Positions 9,311 through 19,256 of a DNA stretch of 64,000 nucleotides are shown here, piece after piece. The translations under genes were made by a program, and so were the position numbers. The notes under the pieces are model-generated. The model saw only the letters and a list, made by a program, of their open reading frames with translations, did no database searches and was not told where the DNA came from. The stretch is from Agapetus fuscipes. Its lineage: Eukaryota > Arthropoda > Insecta > Trichoptera > Glossosomatidae. Location of the stretch: positions 29,674,832-29,738,831 of the forward strand of contig OX637332.1 of the NCBI GenBank assembly GCA_951799405.1, given 5' to 3'. Position 1 is the first letter of the stretch; each line of letters begins with the position of its first letter.

Positions 9311-9776
9311 CATTTGAGTCGTCCGTTGAGCCCACGCTTTGACAAGATAATGATGCATTTGTATGAAGACCTGTCAATCCCAGATGACCGCAAGTGAATA
9401 GCTGATTAGCCTTGATACAAATATTACCGATATTCGCTAGGTAAGAATGACCGTGGTTTTGAGACTTTCAGCCCAGGCATCATTAGTTTGTCAAAGCGTG
9501 GTCTTAACGGATGACCAAAATGTCTAAGGGCCTGTTGCACCAAACTCCAATCAGACGAAAATCAAAATTAAGATATCTCCCTTTTAAATCAAACAATTGA
9601 TTGCATATACGTAAGTCAGCTGATGTGAATCACATTTCCTGTTCAAATTCCATCACATTTTTACCAACTTTTGAGAAATATTTAACCAAGGTCCTTACCA
9701 GAACTAAGCAATCAAATTTGATGTTTCAATCAAATATTGATTGGAGGTTGGTGCAACAGGCCCTAAGAATAGCACT
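9311..9776. mobile_element. MITE-E copy 1, interrupted by MITE-F
   Basis: Foldback element related to 60455-60687 and 55191-55368. Shared parts are the outer end gacattttagtc...gcccacgc and the inner arm tgaaagtctca..accacggtcat...taccgaatat. Its right end is split at 9527/9764 by MITE-F. Confidence 0.7.
9528..9763 (+). mobile_element. MITE-F copy 1 (PIF/Harbinger-like)
   Basis: Terminal inverted repeats GGGCCTGTTGCACCAA...TTGGTGCAACAGGCCC, 236 bp, flanked by TAA on both sides (9525-9527 and 9764-9766). A 3-bp TWA target with G-rich ends fits the PIF/Harbinger superfamily. Non-autonomous, no ORF. Inserted into MITE-E. Confidence 0.85.
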
Positions 9777-9823
9777 GTACGCGACCGGTCTTTGGTAGAA
9801 AAAAAATATATGCATTCTTCAAC

Positions 9824-10664
9824 TTGGCGGTACGCAGTGGCATACTTTTACCCACCTTGATGTATGGAAGCGAGGCCTGGACGGTGAATGAAAGTGAAAT
9901 TAGTAAAGTCCATACTGTTGAAATGGACTTTCTAAGAAGTATGCTTGGGAAAAAACGGAGTGACAGGGTGAGGAATGATTTTGTAAGAAAAGGATGTGGT
10001 GCAAAAGAAAGTGTGAAAGTGAAGATTAAAAGAAGTTTGTTAAGATGGTTTGGGCATATGGAGAGAATGAATGAGGAAAGACTGACGAAGAAAGTATATG
10101 TTGGTAGAATAGATGGATGTCGTGGTAGAGGAAGACCGAGAAAGGTATGGATGGACCAAATATCCGAAATTGCGAATGAATGGAATATCCAGAGTCATAA
10201 TAAAAGAAGAGCTTGTATGAAGAAGGTTATGACTCTGGAGGAAATGAAAGAAGTATGCAAGGATAGAAAGAAATGGCGGTTGATCTGTGATGTTGGCGGC
10301 TAGGGTTTGTTAAAGTGAAATTGGTTTTATGATTTAGTTTTTTATGTCCATGTATAATTATATTGTTATTTTTATTCTTTGATTTAAAAAATGTAATTTG
10401 TCATGTATGTTCCTTGACTTATAGGTTGTTATGCGGCTGACCACCCATAATATAAAAATTGGTTCACTTTGCCAATGTCACCCCTGTTTCAGGGAAGGAC
10501 GGCAAGAGTTGCAAGGCTTATGTTCATTTGAGATTGGGTTTTTATATTGTAGGTCCACATGCGGCATGTGTTAGCGCGAAATTATACATATCTGCTTGTG
10601 GGAATGCATTTAGTATAAATCTTAAATGATATATACCTTTGCAGCTTAGATTAGATTAGATTAG
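9824..10664 (+). mobile_element. LINE-T reference copy: end of ORF2, 3' UTR, T unit, (TTAGA)n tail
   Basis: 9824-10303 encodes the C-terminal 159 residues of a non-LTR retrotransposon polyprotein, downstream of the reverse transcriptase core. Recognisable motifs are LMYGSEAWTV, LRSMLGKKRSDRVRNDF, LLRWFGHMERMNEER, RGRGRPRKVWMDQI and MKEVCKDRKKWR. A short 3' UTR follows, then at 10421-10664 the T unit with two conserved hairpins (CCCTGTTTCAGGG and CACATGCGGCATGTG) and a (TTAGA)n tail. Other copies keeping part of this ORF end lie at 4161, 20018, 42066, 51334 and 54231. The clade is not assigned (RTE- or R1-like). All copies are 5'-truncated, as expected for target-primed reverse transcription. 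Confidence 0.85.
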
Positions 10665-10689
10665 ATTCAACGCAACGAAATGCATTTAA

Positions 10690-10790
10690 AAAAAAAACTA
10701 TGTTTTTTATGCTCCAATGGGACTCGAATCTCCAACCTGTCATTTACGAGTCCGAAGGGTTACCCACTAGACTACGGATCGATTTTATGT
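10690..10790 (-). repeat. SINE-A head fragment
   Basis: Minus-strand tRNA-like head: GGACTCGAATCT (B box in plus reading), catttacgagtccgaag, ccactagactacgga. Confidence 0.65.
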
Positions 10791-10799
10791 AGGTACATC

Positions 10800-11140
10800 T
10801 TTGGTGATCATAAAGGAATAAAGAGGTGTATTTTTCTACTTAAAAAGCGTCTCTGATAAAAACTAGATAGTAACACGATTCCGTCGTAAAAAATAAAAGT
10901 CTCCTGGATACGCTCATTTTCACTTTCGCAAGTTGTAAAATAAAACATGAAAAGACACGTTTTCGGGGCGCGAGGCGTCAGCAGGCACAGCCCCTCCCTC
11001 CTCTTGCTAGCTCCAGATAACCCTGAATGTTACTTTGAGCTAAAAGTTACATAATTTTTGTACGACGATAGCTGCTCCTTTGGCGTTACTATTGTACGGA
11101 ACCATTGTTAGAAATAGTTATTTATGCCACTGCCTAGTAA
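10800..11140. other. No recognisable feature
   Basis: No repeat match within the window and no credible ORF. Confidence 0.35.
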
Positions 11141-11142
11141 TG

Positions 11143-11565
11143 AATAATAATAATAATAAACACAGAATTTATATAGCGCCTTTTATGACAATGTGTCACT
11201 ACAAAGGCGCTTGTCCATATGATTGGACGAAGAGGTGAGTCCTGAGACTTCTTTTAAATTGCGTCTCCAAATCCAGTTCCCTCAGTGTGTCAAGAAAAGC
11301 ATTCCAGGTCATTGGAGCGGCTGCCTTGAATGCCCTGTCTCCAAAAACAGTGTGGGGTCTTCTTGCTGGGACTTCCAGGCAGCTGCTTCTTGATGCAGCT
11401 GACCTCAGTGTTTGTCCCCGCAAGGTTATAGTTGTTGGAGACACCAGCTCCATCAGGTACCCCGGAGCACTTTGTTACACGAGTGCTAGTTTGTGCCATG
11501 AGGCGCAGCCGAATGGCACAATAGACAGCAAGAGTGATACAAAGACTAATCACGTGCAGTGGCAT
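11143..11565 (-). pseudogene. L2-like LINE 3' end
   Basis: The minus strand encodes the C-terminus typical of L2/CR1-group ORF2 (HTVFGDRAFKAAAPMTWNAF, LDLETQFKRSLRTHLF) at 11453-11199. The 3' UTR follows (ggcgctatataaattc) with a (TTATTA)n-type tail at 11143-11160. The GCGCTATATAAAT plus ATT-tail combination is characteristic of L2-type 3' ends. Frames shift upstream at about 11450, so it is a dead copy. Confidence 0.75.
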
Positions 11566-11696
11566 ACAATACTTTTTCTACGACCATGAAATAAACAACA
11601 AAATAGTAAATAATAGTCATAATACTGTACTCGTCCATTTGAAGTAATTAAAACCCCACCTTTGTGAAACCGTGTAATTTATCATTCCCCTCGATT

Positions 11697-11750
11697 ATCT
11701 AATCTAATCTGCAAAGATATATTACATTTGGGATTCATTTTAGATTTAGA
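11697..11750 (-). repeat. T fragment (tail end)
   Basis: Short piece with (CTAAT) tail and gcaaagatatattacattt. Confidence 0.55.
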
Positions 11751-12384
11751 AAGAGGTCATTTTGAAATTGAAAGATTTCACGATGAATTGCTTTTTCATG
11801 CCAAACAATTACCTATTTTTAGACCTTCAATAAACAACTTTAAAATTTGTAAAAAAAAAGCTTTTAACACAAAATAATAACCGCTCAAAGTGAAACATCT
11901 ATTTATAAACGACAATTTCTTTCATGCGTCAATGTGTGTTTAGCGCTTTTCTCTGAGCTTTGCGGTCAATGAATAATTTAGTCGGGGATCAGTCTTTTTA
12001 CGAATGCCAGCCGTTCTTTTATTTCACTCCGCCCTGTCTTTTTAACAATGCGAGAAACCCGTACACGTCAGAGCGGGTAGAGGGCATGTTAATTTTTCAT
12101 TCGAAGTTCCGCGCGCTTTGAAATCCTTGCAGATTTTTTTTCAGTCTGAAGCGAAATTCTCGAAACAGTATTAAATAAAACAAAATCCCTTTTGAAAGAT
12201 TTATTTTTTACGTGTTTGTTTGAAAAAAACTTTGTTTGAAATAATTATGTTTGATTAACGACTTAGTTTCAGTTTATTACCACCCGGTATTTTCAACGTT
12301 AGCATAGCGACTTACTATACTGAATGAAAATGACATTTGATGACAAAGGGCACCCACATGATTGAATAAGAGTTTAAGGCTTAC
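11751..12384. other. No recognisable feature
   Basis: AT-rich; no repeat family match within the window and no credible ORF. Confidence 0.35.
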
Positions 12385-12394
12385 ACGGCCGGCT

Positions 12395-12672
12395 GATGAT
12401 GCTGGAGCGATGCTTTCCGGGATCTGTTGTCGTGGTCTGTGGGAACTGGAGCTTCCGGACGTTTCGCCCATTTCTACGATGGGCTTTTTCAGCGTGAAGT
12501 ATGATGATGATGATGATCTTGATGAAAACTGTATGGATCATCATCATCATCATACTTCGTCATCATCATCATACTTCACGCTAAAGAAGTCCAAATGGGC
12601 GAAACGTCCGGAAGCTCCAGCTCCCACAGACCACGGCAACAGATCCCGGAAAGCATCACTCCAGCACCCGCA
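12395..12672. mobile_element. Foldback element with ATG/CAT microsatellite loop
   Basis: Two inverted arms of roughly 100 bp (about 12395-12510 and 12565-12672), sharing gctggag, cgatgctttccgggatctgt, ctgtgggaactggagcttcc and ggacgtttcgccca. They surround (ATG)n/(ATC)n triplet repeats. The left arm contains a hammerhead-like motif (12452-12499, minus). Interpreted as an inverted dimer of a Penelope-like terminal repeat or retrozyme-like unit. Confidence 0.65.
12452..12499 (-). ncRNA. Hammerhead-like motif (core mutated)
   Basis: Minus strand: stem I CUUC(A)CG/CGGAAG with one bulge, core CUGAAAA (G8 lost), stem II GCCCAU...AUGGGC, then GAAACGUC with the palindrome ACGU. The missing core G suggests it is inactive. 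Confidence 0.5.
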
Positions 12673-12691
12673 TGATTGACACAGCATTTGT

Positions 12692-12930
12692 GTTGCGGCT
12701 GACCACCCATGCTGTAGAAAATGGTTCACTTTGCCAATATCACCCCGGTTTCAGGGAAGGTCGGCAGGAGTTGCAGGGTGTGTGTTCATTTGAGATTCGG
12801 GTTTTTATATTGTAGGACTACATGCGGCATGTTTAAGCGCGTACTTAAACATGTCTGGTTGTGAGAATGCATGTAATGTGAATCTTTAATATAACATGTC
12901 TTTGCAACTTAGATTAGATTAGATTAGTGT
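12692..12930 (+). repeat. T copy, nearly complete
   Basis: From ttgcggctgaccaccc to the (TTAGA)n tail. Starts slightly inside the usual 5' end. Confidence 0.8.
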
Positions 12931-13117
12931 GGGTAGTTTTTTTAGCAGTTTTAAGTCACATTAGTTAACGTTTAAAATACCGGGTCCAAGTTTTATTAAG
13001 TCTTCAAAAAAAGTGTTTGTATCTTTTTTGCAGTCAGAAACACTTTGACAATGAAAACTTATCTGTAAATAAATAAATTATTATTACTGGATTTGATAAG
13101 AGCTATTGTTTTTTTTA

Positions 13118-13265
13118 TCACACCTCAAAGAGCCTCTGAGAGTTTGGTTGTCGCTAGTCAGCCTCAATTTCAGAAGCAATTACTAGATGCACAAATCTGG
13201 ATAAACCTTTTTGAAGCATATTTGATAAATATTCATGCATTTTATCATCCCAGCGACTAAAATAT
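13118..13265 (-). repeat. Degenerate SINE-A body
   Basis: Weak match to the atcacacctc..agagcc...ggttgtcgct...ggataaacc...catcccagcgac order of SINE-A, heavily mutated. Confidence 0.45.
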
Positions 13266-13304
13266 TTGAATTTTTGTCTTTAACCTAGTTGCACCGATAA
13301 ATTT

Positions 13305-13524
13305 ATATTTAAAATTCATATTAAATGCACGCCCACAAACGATACGTGTAAGTTTGCGCTTAAAAATGCTGTATGCGAACCTACAAATTAATATACAAAC
13401 CTCAAATGAACAAAAGCTCTGCAATTTTTTCCGACCTTCCCTAACTCAGGTGTAACATTGGCAAAGTGAACCTTTTTTTAACAGCATGGATTGTCAGCCG
13501 CATACCAACCTATAAGTCAAGGAA
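13305..13524 (-). repeat. T copy
   Basis: T body reading acctataagtcaagg at its 5' end (13524 side); the tail is lost. Confidence 0.75.
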
Positions 13525-13544
13525 CCAAATACTCGTATTCGACA

Positions 13545-13750
13545 ATCAGTTGTAAGAGATTTTACATTATTCTCGACGTTTTTTTTTTGCATCGTAGCCA
13601 ACATCTTCAGGAGGCACCCTTTATGCACGACATTAATTGATCAATGCTTGCAAAAAGGTCCTCAGTTACCAAAGTATATAAATAATTTTGAGCACACTTC
13701 ATACACACCCACAAGAAGGGGCATGTAGGTTCACGCTTGCACATATGAAT
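13545..13750 (-). mobile_element. Penelope-like/hammerhead unit relic plus T fragment
   Basis: 13545-13620 carries the same flank (ttacattattctcgacgtt) as the elements at 14.9 and 59.9 kb. Its hammerhead relic at about 13570-13615 has core CUGAAGA intact but a stem II side replaced by a T run. 13690-13750 is a short minus-strand T fragment. Confidence 0.5.
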
Positions 13751-13751
13751 G

Positions 13752-14018
13752 ATGACTTATAGGTTGGTATGCGGCTGACCACCCATGCTATAGAAAATGG
13801 ATTACTTTGCCAATGTCACCCCTGTTTCAGGGAAGGTTGGCAAGAGTTGCGAGGTGTATGTCCATTTGAGACTTGGTTTATAATATTATATTGTAGGTTC
13901 ACATGCGGCATGCGTAAGCGCGAACTTGTACGTGTCTGCTTGTGAGAATGCATGTAATGTGAATCCCCAATGTTACATATCTTTGCAACTTAGATTAGAT
14001 TACATTAGATTAGATATA
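13752..14018 (+). repeat. T copy, complete unit
   Basis: gacttataggttggtatgcg through gcaacttagattagatt. Both hairpin blocks are present. Confidence 0.85.
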
Positions 14019-14316
14019 ACGTTGTAGTAGTATAATTTTTTTTATTTTTGCCTTTTTTCTTGCACAGACGTAAAAAAATAGCCGTGTTTTGTGTATTATA
14101 AGGGAAAAGGTGTGAGAAATAAAAGCGAGGGTTCAAGGCATGGCTAAAAATACTTGTGAATTATCATTCTACGAGATTTGGGTCGGTCCAAGGATCATTG
14201 TATTAAACTGAAGCAGCGCTATTCACAAAACATTTAATCCGTAGATGACCCACGATTTTTCTTTTAATGCGTCGGATAATCCATTGATTTTCTACATGTG
14301 AAATGTGATTATCCTA

Positions 14317-14685
14317 CCGACTGGTCCGTAGTCTAGTGGTAACGCCTCGGACTCGCACATGGAAGGTTGTGAGTTCGAATCCCGGCGGAGCACAAAAAAT
14401 ATACCATTTTAATTTTCAAATAATATGCTCTTATTTGGGTTGAAAAATTCATAAACCTTCACCAAAGACCGATCACCAAAGGTCCATCCAGCCTTACAGC
14501 GACTGGGTCTTGCTTGAGAATTGGCGCTTTGTAGCGACGACGAAGCTCGTACAAAGTCCTGTTGATAGCTCAGTTGGTAGAATGCTTGCATTCCATGCCA
14601 GAAATCCATGCTTCAATATCTACCAAGAGTGTCAGAAGTGATTTACCGTTCAGTGTTTATTTCAAACCTAAAATATAAATACAGA
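14317..14685 (+). mobile_element. Dimeric SINE-A/SINE-B copy
   Basis: 14317-14552 is SINE-A with a good tRNA-like head (GGTCCGTAGTCTAGTGG, B box GAGTTCGAATCCC). 14560-14685 is a 5' portion of SINE-B (gatagctcagttggtagaatgc), truncated in its body. The junction is of the same type as at 5080. Confidence 0.8.
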
Positions 14686-14835
14686 CTGGGCTTGTTCGGT
14701 CGATAGCTTAGTTGGTAGAGTGCTTGCATGCCATGCCGAGAGTTCAAGTTAGAATCCCGCCGAGTGTGTCAGAAATGATTTCCCATTCCGGTGTTTATTT
14801 CAAGCTCAAAGTAAAATACTGGCAAGGTATTCTCA

Positions 14836-15220
14836 TAGTTAGGATTAAGTTAGAATTACGGTCGTTTGACATTTTGACAATTATATTAATTTTAAAACTA
14901 AACAAATTTCAAAACTTAATTTATCTCGGATATTTTACGAACCGTTTAGAGAGAACTTACATCATTCTCGACGTTTCGTTGGCGACGTAGCCAACGTCTT
15001 CAGAAGAACATCCTCTCTGCGTATGAAACTGAGTACGAAAACAATATTGTCACAAATCACTGCCTACCTTCGTGCAGAGAGGATGTTCTCATGAAGACGT
15101 TGGCTACGTCGCCGACGAAACGTCAAGAATGATGTAAGTTCTCTCTAAACGGTTCGTAAAATATCCGAGATAAATTAAGTTTTGAAATTTGTTTAGTTTT
15201 AAAATTAATATAATTGTCAA
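14836..15220. mobile_element. Inverted-dimer element with hammerhead-like motifs (Penelope-like)
   Basis: Arms 14874-15020 and 15073-15220 are reverse complements over about 147 bp. A 52-bp spacer and a short 5' extra segment (14836-14873) complete it. The whole is bounded by a perfect 13-bp target duplication. Each arm carries one hammerhead-like motif. The same sequence type appears singly at 59.87-60.05 kb. Inverted terminal units are a known Penelope-like arrangement; the class assignment is inference. Confidence 0.7.
14965..15008 (-). ncRNA. Hammerhead ribozyme-like motif (dimer type)
   Basis: Minus strand: stem I UUCUU/GAGAA, core CUGAAGA (fits CUGANGA), stem II GUUGGC-UACGUC-GCCAAC, then GAA, palindrome ACGU usable as a dimeric stem III, and C at the cleavage position. 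The partner arm (plus strand, 15083-15127) has a mutated core start. Confidence 0.65.
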
Positions 15221-15333
15221 CAAGGTATTCTCAGCCTTCAAATAAACAGATTTCACACATTATGACGTTATATGCGACTCTTTCGGGGACAATGCGGTTA
15301 TAAGTTGGTCTATATTTTCAGCTTACTTGCGTT

Positions 15334-15583
15334 GCATTTAAAGGTAGAAAGTATACATTTTTTTTATTTTTACCTATACTTTTTTATCCTCATTGTTCTT
15401 CCCGTATACGTGACAATTTCACTATCTCAGCGGTGTTTGTATGCCAAACAAGGAAGCAATCAAAACTCTTGATTGTTCGGTGACATGAGTATACATTTAA
15501 TCCAGTTGACCAAGCCTGACTGTCACATGCTACATCGTGTGCTGGCCAGAGCCCTTGTTATACAACATGGCGAAAACTCACCT
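15334..15583. other. No recognisable feature
   Basis: No repeat family match within the window and no credible ORF. Confidence 0.35.
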
Positions 15584-15619
15584 ATAAATAATCTATAATC
15601 CAAGTTGCAAAGATATATC

Positions 15620-15840
15620 GCTCCCTTAAAGGTAAGACTGAATAAGTGCTGATTCACTGATTTGAGGAATTGTGAATAAAATCTTTATTGAGTGTACCTT
15701 AACATAGTAAACGAACTAATTAAAAGAAATGCTCATGACAACTTCCTAATCTACAGGGTTTTCAAACTTTTTTAGTGCTATCTCCGGTAGAAAAAAAGGA
15801 AAAAGGTGCACTTATCAAAGAAACCCATGTTAGCTTCATA
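15620..15840 (+). repeat. Unnamed ~230-bp dispersed repeat, copy 1
   Basis: Matches 44570-44800 in the same orientation through aagactgaataagtgctgat, tcactgat, aacgaactaatt and aggaaaaaggtgca. No ORF; class unknown. Confidence 0.65.
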
Positions 15841-15851
15841 TTAATAATAAT

Positions 15852-16111
15852 ATTAGGATGATTAATTTGGTGGGCGCTGTTTTTGTACGAATCACACTGC
15901 AAAAGCCCTGTGCAAGCATAGTCGTAGCTGTAGAAAGCGCGAATTCTCAAGCAAGACCCAGTTTCTGTAAGTCTGCATGGACCTTTAGTGACCGGTCTCC
16001 GGTAAAGGTAGGTAAATGAATTTTTCACCCAGCAAAGAACATAATATTTCAAAATATAAATGGTATGTTTTTTGTGCTCCGCAGAGATTTCAGCCCACAA
16101 CTTTCGAGTCC
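15852..16111 (-). mobile_element. SINE-A, full length to the head
   Basis: From the (ATT)n-type tail at 15845-15857 through all body blocks to gagtccg. The last head bases are replaced by a SINE-B insertion or fusion. Confidence 0.8.
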
Positions 16112-16355
16112 GGTCGAAAGCTCAGTTGGTAGAGTGCTTGAGTTTCATGCCGTGAGCAAATACCGGCAAGGCTTACTCAGCATCCACAAGAAATGAGTAC
16201 CAGCTCTCTCGGGAGCCGGGAAACCCCCACTTCATCTGAAGTGGTTGGCGTAAGGCCGGCTCCCTTACCTGTAAAAATAAATAGGTTTAACTCGCCACAT
16301 GCGACCCCTTCGGGGATAGCGCGGCAAGAAGTTACACTATATGTGTAGCTTAGTT
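16112..16355 (+). mobile_element. SINE-B with deleted middle
   Basis: Head GGTCGAAAGCTCAGTTGGTAG, then B-box region lost, then caataccggcaaggcttactcagc, the cacttcatctgaagtgg hairpin and the acactatatgtgtagctta tail. Confidence 0.8.
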
Positions 16356-17205
16356 TATGTATTTATTTATTTCATTTCAGAAAACTACAGCTTTATGAAT
16401 GTGAATACATAGTGTTCATTAAAATTAGTGTTATCCAAAGTTGTTTTCTTCAAATTGAAATAGTTTAAAGGTATTCTTGTAGTGTAATCAGTATGCATCA
16501 TATTAGTTGCGTTGCAAACCTTTCATTTACGGAGTGTAATCACTAGACTACCAACCGATCAAAAAGTGAATATCCCTCATATGCCACATATTCAGTTATA
16601 CCTTCAAGGTATCGATGCATTCATGTTGGAGTTGCTATCGACATAATAATATACCTGCAGCTTTGATCGTCATAGATTATAATAGATTTAAATCTACCCG
16701 GTAATTGAATTTTCTATGGAATGAGTATCCGCAGCAACGTTGTTATAAGGCTTCATTCGGGTCACATAAGACGTTCGCTTGCAGAGAAGAATCCAGACTT
16801 TTCAAGGAGAATGGTGTTCTCGGCATGCTCCTCTTTATAATTAAATCAGAGGCCCAAGACGCACCGGCACTCGGGGCAGACAGCAATTTAATTTTTATAA
16901 ATAAATTGTTTCCCTGAGGCTTGGTGGGGGGGGAGGGAAATGCAGCCACACACATTTCATCATCATATCTTTCATTGGTGTTTGAAAGACAGCCGCTAGA
17001 TTGACAGAATAAAAATGGACTTACCTTTTCGTAGTCAAATGGTTATTCAAGTAGGTAACTTATTTAAAAGTGTGATGTTTGGTCCGTAAATGATATTTTC
17101 TTATTATCTAGATTTTCATTGGTAACTTTGTGAAAGTTCATTTTAATAGATTAAAATAAAAATCCCTTTGTTTTCATTCACATGAGTTTTATTTTTGTTT
17201 AACAC
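16356..17205. other. No gene; LINE tail and SINE-A head relics
   Basis: 16352-16405 is an inverted short CR1-type LINE end (gaaaactacagctttat with an AAAT tail). About 16510-16560 is a weak minus-strand SINE-A head. The rest is unrecognised. Confidence 0.4.
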
Positions 17206-17310
17206 GACCCTGCGTACATAATACGAAAGCGCAAACTCAGACGTCTGATTGTGGGCGTGCATTCAATATGAATTTACAATATTAATGGATATATTTTGTA
17301 ACATAGATTG
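17206..17310 (+). repeat. T 3' fragment
   Basis: aaagcgcaaactcagacgtctg...gcattcaatatgaatt block. Confidence 0.55.
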
Positions 17311-17849
17311 TACATTATTAAAAAAAAAATACTAAAGACTTTTTGGTTGTAAAGAAATACGTTTTCAATATCTTTTCAAGAAACAAAAAAGGAGGAATGC
17401 TGTAAAGTTTTACTTGTTGCAGACCAAACCACCGTACTTTTATTTGCAAAGAAAAACATTTATTTCTTTCATATACAAACAAATAAAATCGATGCTCTAT
17501 TTTTCAGGAATTCTTCATCGTACGAAATACTTTCTTTCCCTTTTTCATTAACCCTCTTTTTGTTTGAAGGGAGAATAGTTTTTCATTGTTAGGCGAGAGT
17601 TATTAGTATAAATTGTTTGGGATCTTTTTCGCACGGTTTATTTGGCTTATTTCAAGAACATGCTTTTGTTTATTTCCTATATTTAACCATAAGAAATATT
17701 GACTCCTTAGCGATTCATTTTGCTGTGTTCTTATCCCATGTTTTCTTTATTAACTGCTCAGTTTATTGCTGGAATATGCACAAACAAAAATATGAAATTG
17801 ACAAAAACGAGAATGAAAGTATGGTTTAAAAATATATCATTTACGTAAG
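17311..17849. other. No recognisable feature
   Basis: AT-rich. The 70-residue plus ORF at 17617-17829 is hydrophobic by composition and has no known motif. Confidence 0.35.
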
Positions 17850-18100
17850 TATAATCTAAGTTGCAAATATGTATTAACATTCAAAGCTCATATTTTGATA
17901 TGAGCATACCCACAAACAAACACGTGTAGTTCGCGCTTACAAATGCTGAATGTGTACTTACAAATAAAATCCAAACCTCAAATTAACATAAGCCCTACAA
18001 CTTTTCCTAACCTTCCCTCACACAGGGATGACATTTGCAAAGTAAACCTTTTTTTACAGTATGGGGGGTCAGCCTCATACCAACCTATAAGTCAAGGAAG
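17850..18100 (-). repeat. T copy, complete unit
   Basis: Ends at its 5' side with acctataagtcaagg at the family boundary. Confidence 0.8.
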
Positions 18101-18269
18101 ATCATAATTATTTATAAGTTTTGTTTAAAAGTTCGTCATTTTTTGAAATGGCATCTTTTTACATTGTGAGATTTGTATTTTTTATCTCTTTCTAGCGGAA
18201 AACTTTCCTTTAAAGATAACAGTAAATATATATTTTTTTAATATTTCCATGTCAAATTGTAACCGATAT

Positions 18270-18655
18270 TGATGTATGTAAGTGAAGCAAAGACTATGAG
18301 TGACAGTCTAATGAGTGAGGTATGTAAGGTGGAAATAAAACATTTGATAAATATGAAAAGAAAAACTCTAAAGGAACTGGTAAAAAATAATTGCTCAAGA
18401 AAAATTTAAGCTGAATGTATATGTGAAAGTAAATGAAACAAAATGAGATGAAATGAAATGGTGGAGACACGTAGAGAGAGTGGATGTTTAAAGATTGAAC
18501 GAAAGAATAAAGTTAGGGTTATTTACGAAAAAAATGATTTTTCAGATTGGTGAAATTAGTAAAGAATGGGATAAACCGAGTGAATGTGCAAGAAGAAAAT
18601 TTATGAAAAAATTATGAATTTCAAGGAATTAAATGGAAACAACTATGTAGAGGCC
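18270..18655 (+). pseudogene. Decayed RTE-like LINE ORF end
   Basis: Broken plus-strand frames still read in family order (MYVSEAKTMSDS, VEIKHLI, KWWRHVERVD, EISKEWDKPSECARRKFMKK). There are many stops and no 3' tail. Confidence 0.55.
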
Positions 18656-18736
18656 CTAGTCAACCCGACCAGGACACCGATAGAGAAACAGTTAAAAAAT
18701 ATATAAGTGCCGGTGAAATAATAATATTTCACAATG

Positions 18737-19255
18737 ACATTTTTTTTTTTATTTCTTACAGAAAACAACAGCACATACACATAAAAGAAGTTAAGATGTA
18801 TAATAAATACATATAAGGCCAATAATAGTTTTCTTAAATAAAAATAAGTACAATAAAAGCTTGTCTACAGCAAATGTAAAAGCAAACGAAAAGAACGAAA
18901 GAAAAAAAATAAGAATGCAGAGGTTTTTATCAGAGACGATTTGGGAAAATAGGATAGAAAGGACGATGAAAGGGGAAAAGGATGCCATTCAATCAGTTTA
19001 GCATTTTCTCAAGTAGTACATCCGCACCCCTTGAAGAAATGCGTTCTTGGACAAACAAAAAATGTCCAGGTGATTAAAATTTGAGTTATAACAAAACATA
19101 GCTCTCGTTAAAGTCGAGTTCCTGGCATAATTTGTAGTGTGCGCTCCCGTATAAAAAAGTGAATTTAACCTAGTGCGCCTTGTAGGTACACGCAAAGTGA
19201 GCCCCTCACAAAGAACGGTGGAGTCAATATGGCCGTGTACTATATCGTACATTTT
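18737..19255 (-). pseudogene. CR1/Jockey-type LINE 3' end
   Basis: Minus-strand residues LRVPTRRTRLNSLFYTGAHT.TNYARNSTLT...YNSNFNHLDIF align with the C-terminus of the LINE at 35.6-38.4 kb (LNIPTRRTRHTVDQLF, CRTNYAQSAP, YNKCFSSIDIF). A 3' UTR follows, ending tgttttctgtaagaaat plus poly-A at 18737-18755. Its upstream side is cut by a plus-strand T copy. Confidence 0.75.
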
Positions 19256-19256
19256 C

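Larger units (their letters stand above)
14694..15330 (+). mobile_element. SINE-B split by a 385-bp inverted retroelement
   Basis: SINE-B head and body occupy 14694-14835, with tRNA-like GGTCGATAGCTTAGTTGGTAG. The copy resumes at 15221 with agccttcaaataaa. The 13-bp duplication CAAGGTATTCTCA flanks the insert (14823-14835 and 15221-15233). Confidence 0.8.

Noticed and set aside
9824..10303. 159-residue plus-strand ORF as a host gene
   Set aside because: Its motifs (YGSEAWTV, RWFGHMERM, GRGRPRKVW) are the C-terminus of a LINE polyprotein, homologous copies lie at 20408 and as short ends at 4505 and 51715, and the T unit and tail follow.
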